A stretch of DNA of 25,385 nucleotides from a virus. The stretch's first letter is position 1; every line of letters starts with the position of its first letter. The notes beneath the pieces are model-generated. The model made no database searches. It had not been told where the DNA came from and was given only the letters and a program-made list of their open reading frames with translations. The position numbers were made by a program, and so were the translations under genes. Below are positions 12,651-20,876 of this stretch, piece by piece. The stretch lies in IMG/VR virus record IMGVR_UViG_3300029309_000319, positions 1 through 25,385 of that record; one strand, given 5' to 3'.

Positions 12651-14673
12651 ACAAGTAAATATTGATATTATAGCCAAAGACAAGACCAGAATGGCTATGC
12701 AATCAGCCACAAGAGGGGTAGATAAACTTAAATCATCTGTATTTAATCTTAGAAATGCTTTGCTAGGTTTAGGTGCAGGTTTTATTGCAAAAGGTTTTTT
12801 AGACACAGCCAGAGAAGTCGAAAGACTTAGGGTAAGGTTCAAATTCCTATTTGATGACGCTAGAGAGGGTGCAAAAGCCTTTGACAGTTTAGTGAAGTTT
12901 GCAGGGCAAGTACCCTTTTCATTACAAGAGATACAAAGAGGTTCTGCAAATCTTGCAGTAGTTTCTAAAAATGCAGATGAATTAAATACATTACTAAAAA
13001 TTACTGGAGATATTGCTTCTGCGTCTGGTTTAGATTTTGCAACTACAGCAGAACAAATACAAAGAACTTTTTCTAGTGGAATAAACTCAGCAGATTTATT
13101 TAGAGAAAGAGGTGTTAAGGCTTTATTAGGTTTTGAAGCAGGCGTTAAGATTAGTGCTGAACAATCAAGACAACATATATTAGATGCTTTTAGAGATGGT
13201 ACATTAGCAGTTGTAGGTGCTAGTGAAGATATGGCAAAGACTTTTGATGGTACTTTGTCAATGATTGGCGATAAGGTCACAAGATTTCAATTAGCTGTAA
13301 TGGATTCTGCTCCATTTGAATTTCTAAAAAAAGCCATGATGCTTGTAGAAAGAGAATTAGAAAAGAACTTTGGTAGTATTGAAAAAGCAGGAGAAAAATT
13401 TGGAAAAACTCTTGTAGAGGGGTTTAAAGATATTTTGATAGGTAGTGCAAAAGTTTTAGATTTTTTAACCCCTATGTTTTCTTTTTTAACAAAATCAATA
13501 GTAAATCTTGTCAATCTTGCTCAAAGCGTTCCTGCACCATTTGATACTTTGGGGATACTTGGATTTTTGATGTTAGGTAGAAAAGGTAAGGCACTTATAT
13601 TGCTAATCGGTGGGTTTATGGACAATATAAGGTCTGGTCTTGGCTCAATATTAGATACAATGATTGACATTGAGGAATTTGGTCACAGATTTGGTGGTTC
13701 GTTATTTATGACAGATGAAGAAAAAAAGAAGTTTAACGATAACATGAAATCTCTAAGGGAAAGAGTTAAAGAACTTAAAACTCCACTTGCCGAAATAGAT
13801 GACACTGCCGAAAAATCTGGAGATTCAATAACATTATTTGGCAAAAAGTTTTCATCAACATTAGATTTAGGAATAGAAAAATCAGATAAATTTGAAAAAA
13901 TAGTAAGAAAGTTTTTAAAATCTATTGAGGGTACAAAAGAAATAGATAAGGTTTTTCCAGAAAAGTTTGTTGATATTGGCATGGGTGATGAGATAGATAA
14001 CGAAATACAAAAAGTTGGAATGTTACAGCAAGCCTATCAAAGTTTCGGTGTTGGTTTTATGGAAGCAGTTAACAAACAAAAAGATGGTTTTAAACAAATA
14101 GAAGATATTGGAAAGGCTACTTTTGGTAAATTAAAACAAACACTTACAGATTTTGTAATGACTGGTAAATTAAACTTTGCAGATTTAGGTAGATTTGTTG
14201 TTAGAATGTTTATTGAGATGCTTATAGGTGAAGCAGTAAAAATGGCGTTTGCAAAATCTATGGCTATGTTTAAAGCTGATGCTATTAAAAGAGCAATGAT
14301 TAACCTTTTTGCAGGTGCAATGGAAACTTTTAAATCAATACCATTTCCTTTAAATATTGTGGCTGTTGGTGGGGCTTTGGCTTTTGGAGCAAGTTTAGTA
14401 AATAAAATAAAAGGATTTGCAGAGGGTGGTAGACCCCCAGTAGGTAGACCAAGTATAGTTGGTGAAAAAGGTGCTGAGTTATTTGTTCCAGATCAAGCAG
14501 GAACTATAGTGCCAAATGATAAACTAGGCATGGGGCAACCAGTAACAGTTAATTTCAATATTAATACAGTTGATGCCAGAGGGTTTAATGAGTTATTAGT
14601 TAATAGCAGAGGGGTTATCGTTAATATGATAAATCAAGCTGTAAATGAAAAGGGTAGAATGGCAATAATATGA
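12640..14673 (+). CDS. Tail tape measure protein
   Basis: A 677-residue protein starting at GTG 12640 within the T region (AGGCAAGG upstream). The N-terminus (IDIIAKDKTRMAMQSATRGV, then LLGLGAGFIAKGFLDTAREV) and the QEIQRGSANLAVVS / ASGLDFATTAEQIQRTFSSG part match the lambda-type tape measure core. Hydrophobic stretches lie at about 305-325 and 555-590, and a Gly/Pro loop (EGGRPPVGRPSIVGEKGAEL, about 593-612) stands near the end, as in many tape measures. It sets tail length and helps DNA passage through the membrane. By the usual length rule, 677 residues suggest a tail of roughly 100 nm. Confidence 0.93.
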   Translation: MATKQVNIDIIAKDKTRMAMQSATRGVDKLKSSVFNLRNALLGLGAGFIAKGFLDTAREVERLRVRFKFLFDDAREGAKAFDSLVKFAGQVPFSLQEIQRGSANLAVVSKNADELNTLLKITGDIASASGLDFATTAEQIQRTFSSGINSADLFRERGVKALLGFEAGVKISAEQSRQHILDAFRDGTLAVVGASEDMAKTFDGTLSMIGDKVTRFQLAVMDSAPFEFLKKAMMLVERELEKNFGSIEKAGEKFGKTLVEGFKDILIGSAKVLDFLTPMFSFLTKSIVNLVNLAQSVPAPFDTLGILGFLMLGRKGKALILLIGGFMDNIRSGLGSILDTMIDIEEFGHRFGGSLFMTDEEKKKFNDNMKSLRERVKELKTPLAEIDDTAEKSGDSITLFGKKFSSTLDLGIEKSDKFEKIVRKFLKSIEGTKEIDKVFPEKFVDIGMGDEIDNEIQKVGMLQQAYQSFGVGFMEAVNKQKDGFKQIEDIGKATFGKLKQTLTDFVMTGKLNFADLGRFVVRMFIEMLIGEAVKMAFAKSMAMFKADAIKRAMINLFAGAMETFKSIPFPLNIVAVGGALAFGASLVNKIKGFAEGGRPPVGRPSIVGEKGAELFVPDQAGTIVPNDKLGMGQPVTVNFNINTVDARGFNELLVNSRGVIVNMINQAVNEKGRMAII

Positions 14674-15077
14674 GTGGTGCTTTACCAAATGTTAGATTTA
14701 GTGCTTTAAATTTTAAGAATAATCAAAAGACATTATTCTCTGAAACCGATAGTGGTAAATCTTTTAGACGGCAGGTACAAGGGCAAAGGTTTAGTTTTAC
14801 AGTTTCATATCCTCCTATGAAACGATCAGAGTTTGCCCCAATAATGGCTTTTATAATTAAGCAAAGGTCAAGAAAAGAAAACTTTACAATTACATTGCCG
14901 AGTTATATGAACGCCCAAGGTAATGAAACTGGCACTTTGTTAGTCAATGGGGTACACTCTGCAAGCGATACTACTATTGCCATAGATGGTTTTGCAAGTG
15001 ATGGAGCAGGTAGATTAAAAGCAGGTGATTTAATTAAGTTCGCACATAGTAAAGTTTATATGGTTGTAGTTCAGTAA
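14670..15077 (+). CDS. Distal tail protein, N-terminal part (frame disrupted)
   Basis: A 135-residue protein after the tape measure (ATGA overlap). It has LPNVRFSALNFKNNQKTLFS, then SGKSFRRQVQGQRFSFTVSY and ITLPSYMNAQGNETGTLLVN, and a late GRLKAGDLIKFAHSKVYMVV, the pattern of a distal tail/minor tail protein of marine siphophages. The frame stops abruptly at TAA 15075 just after KVYMVVVQ, while a clearly protein-like continuation is open in the -1 frame up to the next gene. The intact gene would be longer, so this is either a mutated gene or a sequence or assembly error. Confidence 0.75.
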   Translation: MSGALPNVRFSALNFKNNQKTLFSETDSGKSFRRQVQGQRFSFTVSYPPMKRSEFAPIMAFIIKQRSRKENFTITLPSYMNAQGNETGTLLVNGVHSASDTTIAIDGFASDGAGRLKAGDLIKFAHSKVYMVVVQ

Positions 15078-15202
15078 CTTATGATAGTGTGCCATTTACA
15101 GTACATTTAACAAGTGATGTTCAAGAGTTTAATTCAAGCCAAATAGCAAAAGATGGAGAATTATTATATAATTACCAGTTTGATGTTATAGAAAGTTTGT
15201 AA
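15074..15202 (+). pseudogene. Detached C-terminal part of the distal tail protein
   Basis: In the -1 frame, codons from 15074 read VTYDSVPFTVHLTSDVQEFN and finish with NYQFDVIESL and TAA at 15200-15202, which overlaps the next ATG as TAATG, just as intact genes here do. The frame has no ATG or TTG start; only a GTG at 15089 is possible. It looks like the real C-terminus of the preceding gene, with a short piece missing or shifted in between. No slippery heptamer is seen near the junction. Confidence 0.65.
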
Positions 15203-15768
15203 TGGCTAGAGGGTTAACAAGTGCAGTTAAAACCGAACTAGCAACTGGTAATATTGAGCCAATTTTATTAGTAGAACTTGGTTTTGGAACGCCAGTATAT
15301 TTAACTAATGCAAGTTTTGACATAACCTCTAGTGTATCTGGTTCATCAAGAACTTATTTAGCAAATGGACATTTTAAAGGTATTACTGGAGTAAGCGAAA
15401 CAAATAAACCTACAAAAAACTCTTTAGCTGTTAGTTTATCTGGCGTAGATCAAACGTATATTTCTATTGCATTGAATGAAAACATTATTAATGATGATGT
15501 ATTTATTTACAGAGGTTTTTTAGACAATAATTTAGCAGTAATCTCAGACCCATTTTTGTTATTTTATGGAACGATAGATGAGTACAAAATTAGCGACAAT
15601 ACAACTACAGCCAATATAAATTTAACAGTTACATCACATTGGGGTAATTTTAGTAAAACCAGTGGTAGATCAACAACCGACAATTCTCAACAAAGATTTT
15701 TCTCTGGGGATAAAGGCATGGAGTTCTCTGCACTTACTGTTAGGGATATTAAATGGGGTAGAGTATGA
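15202..15768 (+). CDS. Minor tail protein, DUF2163-like
   Basis: A 188-residue protein beginning MARGLTSAVKTELATGNIEP and containing ILLVELGFGTPVYLTNASFD, then KPTKNSLAVSLSGVDQTYIS and FLLFYGTIDEYKISDNTTT. It ends with FFSGDKGMEFSALTVRDIKW (the 'DKGFE...I-WG' closing motif). This matches the DUF2163-type tail protein that lies between the distal tail protein and the tail-tip protein in many alphaproteobacterial phages and gene transfer agents. It is likely part of the tail hub or baseplate. It overlaps both neighbours (TAATG, ATGA). Confidence 0.82.
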   Translation: MARGLTSAVKTELATGNIEPILLVELGFGTPVYLTNASFDITSSVSGSSRTYLANGHFKGITGVSETNKPTKNSLAVSLSGVDQTYISIALNENIINDDVFIYRGFLDNNLAVISDPFLLFYGTIDEYKISDNTTTANINLTVTSHWGNFSKTSGRSTTDNSQQRFFSGDKGMEFSALTVRDIKWGRV

Positions 15769-16208
15769 CAAGTGTTCATTTATACCAAGCAGAGAAAAAA
15801 GACGTAGAAAACATTTATGATTTGCTTGTAGAATTTAAAGATGAAGATTTATCTGATTTGAATTTACCAGATGTAGATAAACCAAAACTTTTAACATTTA
15901 TAAATGCAATGTTACAAAAAGGGAAAATTATACTTTTAAAAAATTTAGACAAAAATAAATTAGTTGGTTTGTGTATATTTTACAAATCTGAGTTATGGTT
16001 TAGTAAAGAACAAGTAATGAACATTCATGTTATTTATATTAAGAAAAATTTTAGAAGTTATAAATTATTAAAAACAATGATTGATAGTGTAAAAAAAGTT
16101 TCTGATGGATTACCCATATTTTTAGCTATAACAACTGGGTTGAAAATTGATGCTGTTTTCAAAAGATTAGGTTTTGAAAATTTAGGCAGTAACTGGAGAA
16201 TGATGTAA
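15765..16208 (+). CDS. GNAT-like acetyltransferase in the tail operon
   Basis: A 147-residue protein with the GNAT order: an N-terminal strand and helix (VHLYQAEKKDVENIYDLLVE), paired strands IILLKN and LVGLCIFYKSE, the motif A strand-helix NIHVIYIKKNFRSYKLLKTM, and the closing FKRLGFENLGSNWRMM (motif B). The usual pyrophosphate loop R-x-x-G-x-G/A is degenerate (NFRSYKLL, no glycines), so catalysis is uncertain. In related phages an NlpC/P60 peptidase often stands at this spot. Overlaps with both neighbours tie it to tail-tip expression, so it may modify a tail protein or have a structural role. Confidence 0.7.
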   Translation: MTSVHLYQAEKKDVENIYDLLVEFKDEDLSDLNLPDVDKPKLLTFINAMLQKGKIILLKNLDKNKLVGLCIFYKSELWFSKEQVMNIHVIYIKKNFRSYKLLKTMIDSVKKVSDGLPIFLAITTGLKIDAVFKRLGFENLGSNWRMM

Positions 16209-19200
16209 TGTGTGGTTTTATTACCGACATTGTAGATAGCATTGTCGATATTGTAACTGATGTTGTTGATATTGTTGTTGATGTTGTTGAAGATGTAGTG
16301 GGTTGGCTAACCCCAGAAGTTGATATACCAGATTTTTCACAAATACAAGCCGATCAAAATGCAAGAGGTGTATTAGTCAATAAAATTAGTGCGAATAGTT
16401 TTATATCAGTAGTTTATGGAACACGCAAAGTGGGTGGTAATATTGTTTTTTTAGAAACTTCTGGAACTGATAATCAATATTTATATATGGCATTGGTTTT
16501 AAGTGAGGGGGAAATAGATAGTATTTCATCACTTTTTGTAAATGATAATCTAGTCACTTTAACTGGTTCTTTAACAGATAGCACAACAAGAGAGGTTGCA
16601 AGTACTGATTCTAATTTTTTTGATGGTTCAAGTTTGATACAAGTTCAAGCAAAACTTGGTGCTGATGACCAAACAGCTTGTTCAGTTTTAACACCATTGA
16701 GTTCATGGACAACAAATCATAGACTTAGAGGGTTAGCATATTTAGCTTTGAGATTTACATGGAACGCTGATAAATTTGGTTCACTACCAACTGTTCAAGC
16801 AATAATTAAAGGTAAAAAAGTATATAATCCAAACCTTGATAGTACAGTTACTGGTGGTAGTGGCTCACATAGAAAAGATACAAGTTCAACATGGGAGTAT
16901 TCAGATAATCCTATTTATCAATTATTAGATTATTTAAGAAACGATAGATTTGGAATGGGTATTGTAAACAGCTATTTCGATAGTAATTTTGCCGATTGGC
17001 AGGTTGCAGGTGATGTTTGCGATACAAATATAACCCCTTTTTCTGGTGCTAGTCAGATTGATTTGATGGATAGTCATACAGTTGTAGATACTTCAAAAAA
17101 AGCAATAGACAATGTAAAAGACTTTGTAAGGGGTTCTAGAGCCTATTTAAACTTTACTGGTGGTAAGTATAATATTTTGGTTGAAAGCACTGGTAGTGCT
17201 TCTATAACTCTTACAGAGGATAATATTATTGGTGGCATTACAGTTCAAAGCAAAAACAAAAACTCAAGATATAATAGGGTTGTTGTAAGTTTTATAAACC
17301 CAGATAAAAATTTTCAATCAGATACAGCACAATTTCCACCAGTAGATGAAACTGGTTTAGCAAGTGCAGATCAATTTGCTAATATGCAGACAGCAGATGG
17401 TGGACTATTACTAGAGGGTAGATTTGACTTTTCTATGTTTACAAGCCCATATCAAGCCCAAGAGATGGCAGAAATCATTTTAAGGCGTTCTAGGTCAAGT
17501 TTAGATATATCCCTCAGAGCAGACGCTACAGCCCTTGATTTAGCTATTGGTGATATTGTTAATGTTACTCATGCAACACCAAGTTTTTCTGCAAAACCTT
17601 TTAGAGTGCAGGGAATGACAATAAATGCAGATCATACAGTAAATTTACAATGCTCAGAACATCAAGATAGTTTTTATACTTTTGGCACTCAGCAAGAAGT
17701 AGCAACAATACCAGATACAACTTTACCTAACCCATTCAGTGTTCAGCCACCTGCAAGCATTACATTAGATGATGAATTAGTAGAGTATGCAGATGGAATT
17801 GTTATTACTAGATTATTAATTACTATTGGGGCTTCTCCAGATCAATTTGTTGATAATTACGAAGTTCAAATAAAACAAACTTTAGACCCTAATGGAAACG
17901 CAGTTTCAGATTCTTTTAGAGAAATAGCAGTGGGAAAAATACTTGAATATCAACATCTTAACGTAATTGATGGGGCAACTTATCAAGTCAGAGTGAGGGC
18001 TGTTAATACTATTGGTTCTAAAAGCACATTTATTTCAACTACAAGAACAATAATTGGTGGAGTTGATGCACCAAGTAATGTTGAAGATTTTGCAGTAGAA
18101 CTGCATGGTCAAGACCATTTAAAACTTACATGGACACCACCCTCTGCAAATAGTGATTTAGATATATCTTTTTATGAAATAAGGTATCAAAATGTTACAA
18201 CTGGTGCAAACTGGCTAAATTCAACAAACTTAGTAAGATGCCCTAGAAGAAAATGTGATAATGCTATAGTTCCTGCAAGAGTTGGTTCATATTTGATTAA
18301 AGCAGTTGATAAAAATGGAAATACATCAGCAGAAGCTACAATAATATCAACGAATATATCTGGAATACAAGCCTATCAACAAATATCAACATTTTCAGAA
18401 ATACCAAATACATTTACTGCATTAGATCAAATGGACACAACTTTTCCATTAGCTGTAAAAATTGATGCGTCTGGAGATACAGTTTTAACTTTAGATACTG
18501 TAACTGATTTTGATGATACAGTTGGTAATTTTGATAGCCCAACTGGTGATTTTGAGTTAGGTGGTACAGACACAACTTCAAATCCAAACTTTAATAACTC
18601 AAATAGAGATGCAAAAGGATTTTACAATTTTATAAATAGTTTATCTTTGCCACAAATATATGATGGTAATGTTGAACCAACAATTACCCTTGATGCAGAA
18701 AACCCATATGATTTATTTGATAGTGGCAGGGGTGCATTATTTTTTGATTCAGCTAAAGCACCATTTGATGGCACTGAACAAATACATGCTTTTCATAGAG
18801 TGCAAATTGCAACATCTACAACATCTTTAGCAGATTGCACATCTTTTGGGGATATAAGTCAATCAGCTACTTTCAAATTTAAATTCGCAAAGTTTAGGTT
18901 AAAATTAACAAATGATGATAGTCAAACCTCTAGTAATGTGAAACAAATAGATATAAAATTAAATATGGAAGAAAGAACTTTCGCAGAAAATGATTTGCAA
19001 ACCTCTAGTGGGAGTAAAACAATAACTTATACAAACCCTTTTTTTAGTGTTCCTGCTATTGGTGTTTCAGCACAAAATATGACAACTGGAGATGTATTCA
19101 CAATATCTTCAAAAACAGTAAATGGGTTTACTATTGCTTTTACTAACTCAAGTGGTTCAGCAGTAGATAGAACTTTTGATTACATAGCAAAAGGTTTTGG

Positions 19201-19216
19201 ATTGCAAAGTACATAA
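16208..19216 (+). CDS. Tail-tip / host specificity protein (J-like)
   Basis: A 1002-residue protein, the largest here. It opens with a repetitive Asp/Val/Ile stretch (about residues 4-36) of 7-residue period. The central part (VLVNKISANSFISVVYGTRK, ALVLSEGEIDSISSLFVNDN, YQLLDYLRNDRFGMGI) follows the tail-tip J-like phage protein family. A fibronectin type III unit begins near residue 620 (PSNVEDFAVELHGQDHLKLT). After an Asp/Phe/Gly-rich insert (near 765-790) it ends in a beta domain (VNGFTIAFTNSSGSAVDRTF). It closes the tail tube and contacts the host. It starts in a TAATG overlap with the GNAT-like gene. Confidence 0.92.
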   Translation: MCGFITDIVDSIVDIVTDVVDIVVDVVEDVVGWLTPEVDIPDFSQIQADQNARGVLVNKISANSFISVVYGTRKVGGNIVFLETSGTDNQYLYMALVLSEGEIDSISSLFVNDNLVTLTGSLTDSTTREVASTDSNFFDGSSLIQVQAKLGADDQTACSVLTPLSSWTTNHRLRGLAYLALRFTWNADKFGSLPTVQAIIKGKKVYNPNLDSTVTGGSGSHRKDTSSTWEYSDNPIYQLLDYLRNDRFGMGIVNSYFDSNFADWQVAGDVCDTNITPFSGASQIDLMDSHTVVDTSKKAIDNVKDFVRGSRAYLNFTGGKYNILVESTGSASITLTEDNIIGGITVQSKNKNSRYNRVVVSFINPDKNFQSDTAQFPPVDETGLASADQFANMQTADGGLLLEGRFDFSMFTSPYQAQEMAEIILRRSRSSLDISLRADATALDLAIGDIVNVTHATPSFSAKPFRVQGMTINADHTVNLQCSEHQDSFYTFGTQQEVATIPDTTLPNPFSVQPPASITLDDELVEYADGIVITRLLITIGASPDQFVDNYEVQIKQTLDPNGNAVSDSFREIAVGKILEYQHLNVIDGATYQVRVRAVNTIGSKSTFISTTRTIIGGVDAPSNVEDFAVELHGQDHLKLTWTPPSANSDLDISFYEIRYQNVTTGANWLNSTNLVRCPRRKCDNAIVPARVGSYLIKAVDKNGNTSAEATIISTNISGIQAYQQISTFSEIPNTFTALDQMDTTFPLAVKIDASGDTVLTLDTVTDFDDTVGNFDSPTGDFELGGTDTTSNPNFNNSNRDAKGFYNFINSLSLPQIYDGNVEPTITLDAENPYDLFDSGRGALFFDSAKAPFDGTEQIHAFHRVQIATSTTSLADCTSFGDISQSATFKFKFAKFRLKLTNDDSQTSSNVKQIDIKLNMEERTFAENDLQTSSGSKTITYTNPFFSVPAIGVSAQNMTTGDVFTISSKTVNGFTIAFTNSSGSAVDRTFDYIAKGFGLQST

Positions 19217-19235
19217 AAAAGAGGTATAAAAAATT

Positions 19236-19550
19236 ATGGCACAAGTTTCAGATGTAAGTTTAGCGAATCAAGGATTTAGCAGTTTTAGAACTGAACTCAA
19301 TAATATTTTAACAGCTTTAAACACTTCTCATATAGGAAGTTCAGCCCCAAGTAGTGTAGCTACTGGAACAATTTGGGTTGATAATGGAACAAGTGGGGTT
19401 TTAAAAGTAAAGATTAATGATGGTTCTGATAATGTTGAGTTATTTCAAATAAATATAAGTAGTAATGCAATAACAAGTAATATGTCAGTAACTGGCACAA
19501 TATCAGAAACAGACCCAAATGCTTTGCCTTTGGCAATAGCTTTAGGATAG
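19236..19550 (+). CDS. Small tail fibre / adhesin protein
   Basis: A 104-residue protein. Its pattern (FRTELNNILTALNTSHIGSS, then TGTIWVDNGTSGVLKVKIND) is the short domain often found at the start of marine and alphaproteobacterial phage fibres, where the conserved form is N-IL-AI-S-N-G-P-PS...G-W-D...G. Here it stands alone, with a short C-terminal tail. It is the first gene of the fibre module, 20 bases after the tail-tip stop, with a GAGG ribosome site. It likely attaches to the tail tip or begins a multi-part fibre. Confidence 0.7.
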   Translation: MAQVSDVSLANQGFSSFRTELNNILTALNTSHIGSSAPSSVATGTIWVDNGTSGVLKVKINDGSDNVELFQINISSNAITSNMSVTGTISETDPNALPLAIALG

Positions 19551-19559
19551 GGAGAATAT

Positions 19560-19907
19560 ATGGCAAATACATTTAAAGTTAAAACAAATGGGGCTATGCC
19601 AACCAGTGGTTCAGCAGAAATACTTTACACAGTTCCCAGTTCAACAACCACAGTGGTTATAGGTTTACTGCTTTGTAACATACATACGACAGCAGTTACA
19701 GTTGATGTTTCATTAGAGTCTGATACTTCTGATACAGAAACAAATTCAAATGTTTCATTAGCAAAAACTGTTAGTATACCAAGTGGCTCTACATTAGAAC
19801 TTTTGACTGGTGGTAAAGTTGTAATGCAAACTACTGATGTTTTGAAAATAAACTGTAGTGTTCAACAAAAAATAGATGCTACATTAAGTATTTTAGAAAT
19901 TACATAG
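19560..19907 (+). CDS. Small beta-rich tail-associated protein
   Basis: A 115-residue, Thr/Ser/Val-rich protein with beta strands throughout: EILYTVPSSTTTVVIGLLLC, then TTAVTVDVSLES and VSIPSGSTLELLTGGKVVMQ. The last part (DVLKINCSVQQKIDATLSIL) closes a beta sandwich. It looks like small tail-associated proteins of marine phages, in which a carrier domain displays an 'NxxxxxVTVDV' strand pair. A part in the fibre or virion decoration is likely by place; there is no specific motif. The start has GGAG five bases upstream. Confidence 0.65.
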   Translation: MANTFKVKTNGAMPTSGSAEILYTVPSSTTTVVIGLLLCNIHTTAVTVDVSLESDTSDTETNSNVSLAKTVSIPSGSTLELLTGGKVVMQTTDVLKINCSVQQKIDATLSILEIT

Positions 19908-19914
19908 GTGAAAT

Positions 19915-20598
19915 ATGGGATTTATAGGAGTACAACCTGCAACAGTACCATTAACATCATCAGATATAACAGATGGTATTATATCAACTGCAAAGATTGC
20001 AGATGATGCAGTAGGAAATACAAAATTAGATTTAAGTGCAAATTATGCTTTTACTGGTACTGTAAGTGGTGTTTCTGATTTAGTTTTATTAGCAAATATA
20101 AGTAATACTTCTGTAGGTGCTACAACATTTGAATGGTCTATGGATTATGATGATTATGATTCTTTTTATATTAATGTAATGAGAATACAAGGTAGTAGTT
20201 CAAGTAATACAAGTTTAGAAATTGAATTTAAATTTAATGGCTCTTATGGTGGTGGTCAAACCAATCCTTATTTCATTGAGGGTCAAGCAGGGGGAGCAGG
20301 TACTGGTAGAAATTACAATTCAAATGGTGATGGCGAATTGATGTTTAACAATGTACCTGCAAAATACTGGTCAGGATTTATGAGATGTGTGAATTTTAGA
20401 GGTTTAGGTAATGGTATACCTACTATTGTTTCTGAGTTAGGTGGCACTACACTTGCTAATAATAATCATGGTAGCTTTTATATGACAACTGGTTTGCATA
20501 CTGTAAATACTCATCAAATAACAGATTTAAGAATTAATTTTGGAAGTGGTGATGTGAGTGTTGTTAAAATGGACATTTATGGATTAAGGAGAACATAG
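19915..20598 (+). CDS. Tail fibre protein 1
   Basis: A 227-residue protein. The N-terminus (MGFIGVQPATVPLTSSDITD, then DGIISTAKIADDAVGNTKLD) is the attachment and stalk repeat found in many marine phage fibres. After that comes a beta-rich knob with aromatic and Gly loops (EWSMDYDDYDSFYINVMRIQ, then FKFNGSYGGGQTNPYF and KYWSGFMRCVNFRGLGN). It ends VVKMDIYGLRRT, as receptor-binding knobs of this kind do. It is followed directly by an assembly-chaperone-like gene with no gap. It likely binds the cell surface. Confidence 0.75.
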   Translation: MGFIGVQPATVPLTSSDITDGIISTAKIADDAVGNTKLDLSANYAFTGTVSGVSDLVLLANISNTSVGATTFEWSMDYDDYDSFYINVMRIQGSSSSNTSLEIEFKFNGSYGGGQTNPYFIEGQAGGAGTGRNYNSNGDGELMFNNVPAKYWSGFMRCVNFRGLGNGIPTIVSELGGTTLANNNHGSFYMTTGLHTVNTHQITDLRINFGSGDVSVVKMDIYGLRRT

Positions 20599-20874
20599 AT
20601 GAAAACTTTTATACATGGTGTAGGATTAAAAGATTTACCAAAAGAAGAAGCAGATAAAATAAAAGCAAGACAATCAGTAACAGCACCTAAAAAATTAGAC
20701 ATATTACGATTAGAAAGAAATAGGTTATTAGCTGAAACAGATTTTTATGCTTTATCAGATGTAACTATGACAGATAATATGAAAGCATATAGGCAAGAAC
20801 TTAGAGATATCACTAAGAAATTTCAAAGTATGGAACAAAAAGATTTTAAATTTCCAACCAAACCAACGGATTAA
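20599..20874 (+). CDS. Tail fibre assembly chaperone-like protein 1
   Basis: A 91-residue protein. The core RLERNRLLAETDFYALSD, then MKAYRQELRDITKKF and a final FKFPTKPTD follow the phage tail assembly chaperone pattern (Phage_tail_APC-like: R-x-RN-LL-x-TDW...YR-x-LRD-t...P-x-P). Such proteins help fold or trimerise fibres. It starts straight after fibre 1 with AAGGAG upstream. A second, shorter copy is at 22724-22930; both end in KDFKFP-KPTD. Confidence 0.8.
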   Translation: MKTFIHGVGLKDLPKEEADKIKARQSVTAPKKLDILRLERNRLLAETDFYALSDVTMTDNMKAYRQELRDITKKFQSMEQKDFKFPTKPTD

Positions 20875-20876
20875 TT

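Noticed and set aside
12624-13280. Long open frame on the - strand (about 218 codons) opposite the tape measure gene
   Set aside because: It lies fully opposite a well-supported tape measure gene, has Ser/Ala/Leu composition typical of a shadow frame, and every real gene here is on the + strand.
13287-13982. Two - strand open frames opposite the tape measure gene
   Set aside because: Antisense shadows of Lys/Glu/Asp-rich coding, with no ribosome site, motif or neighbour on that strand.
16225-16300. GTT/GAT-rich run as a microsatellite
   Set aside because: It is in frame and codes the amphipathic Asp/Val/Ile start of the tail-tip protein, so it is treated as coding.
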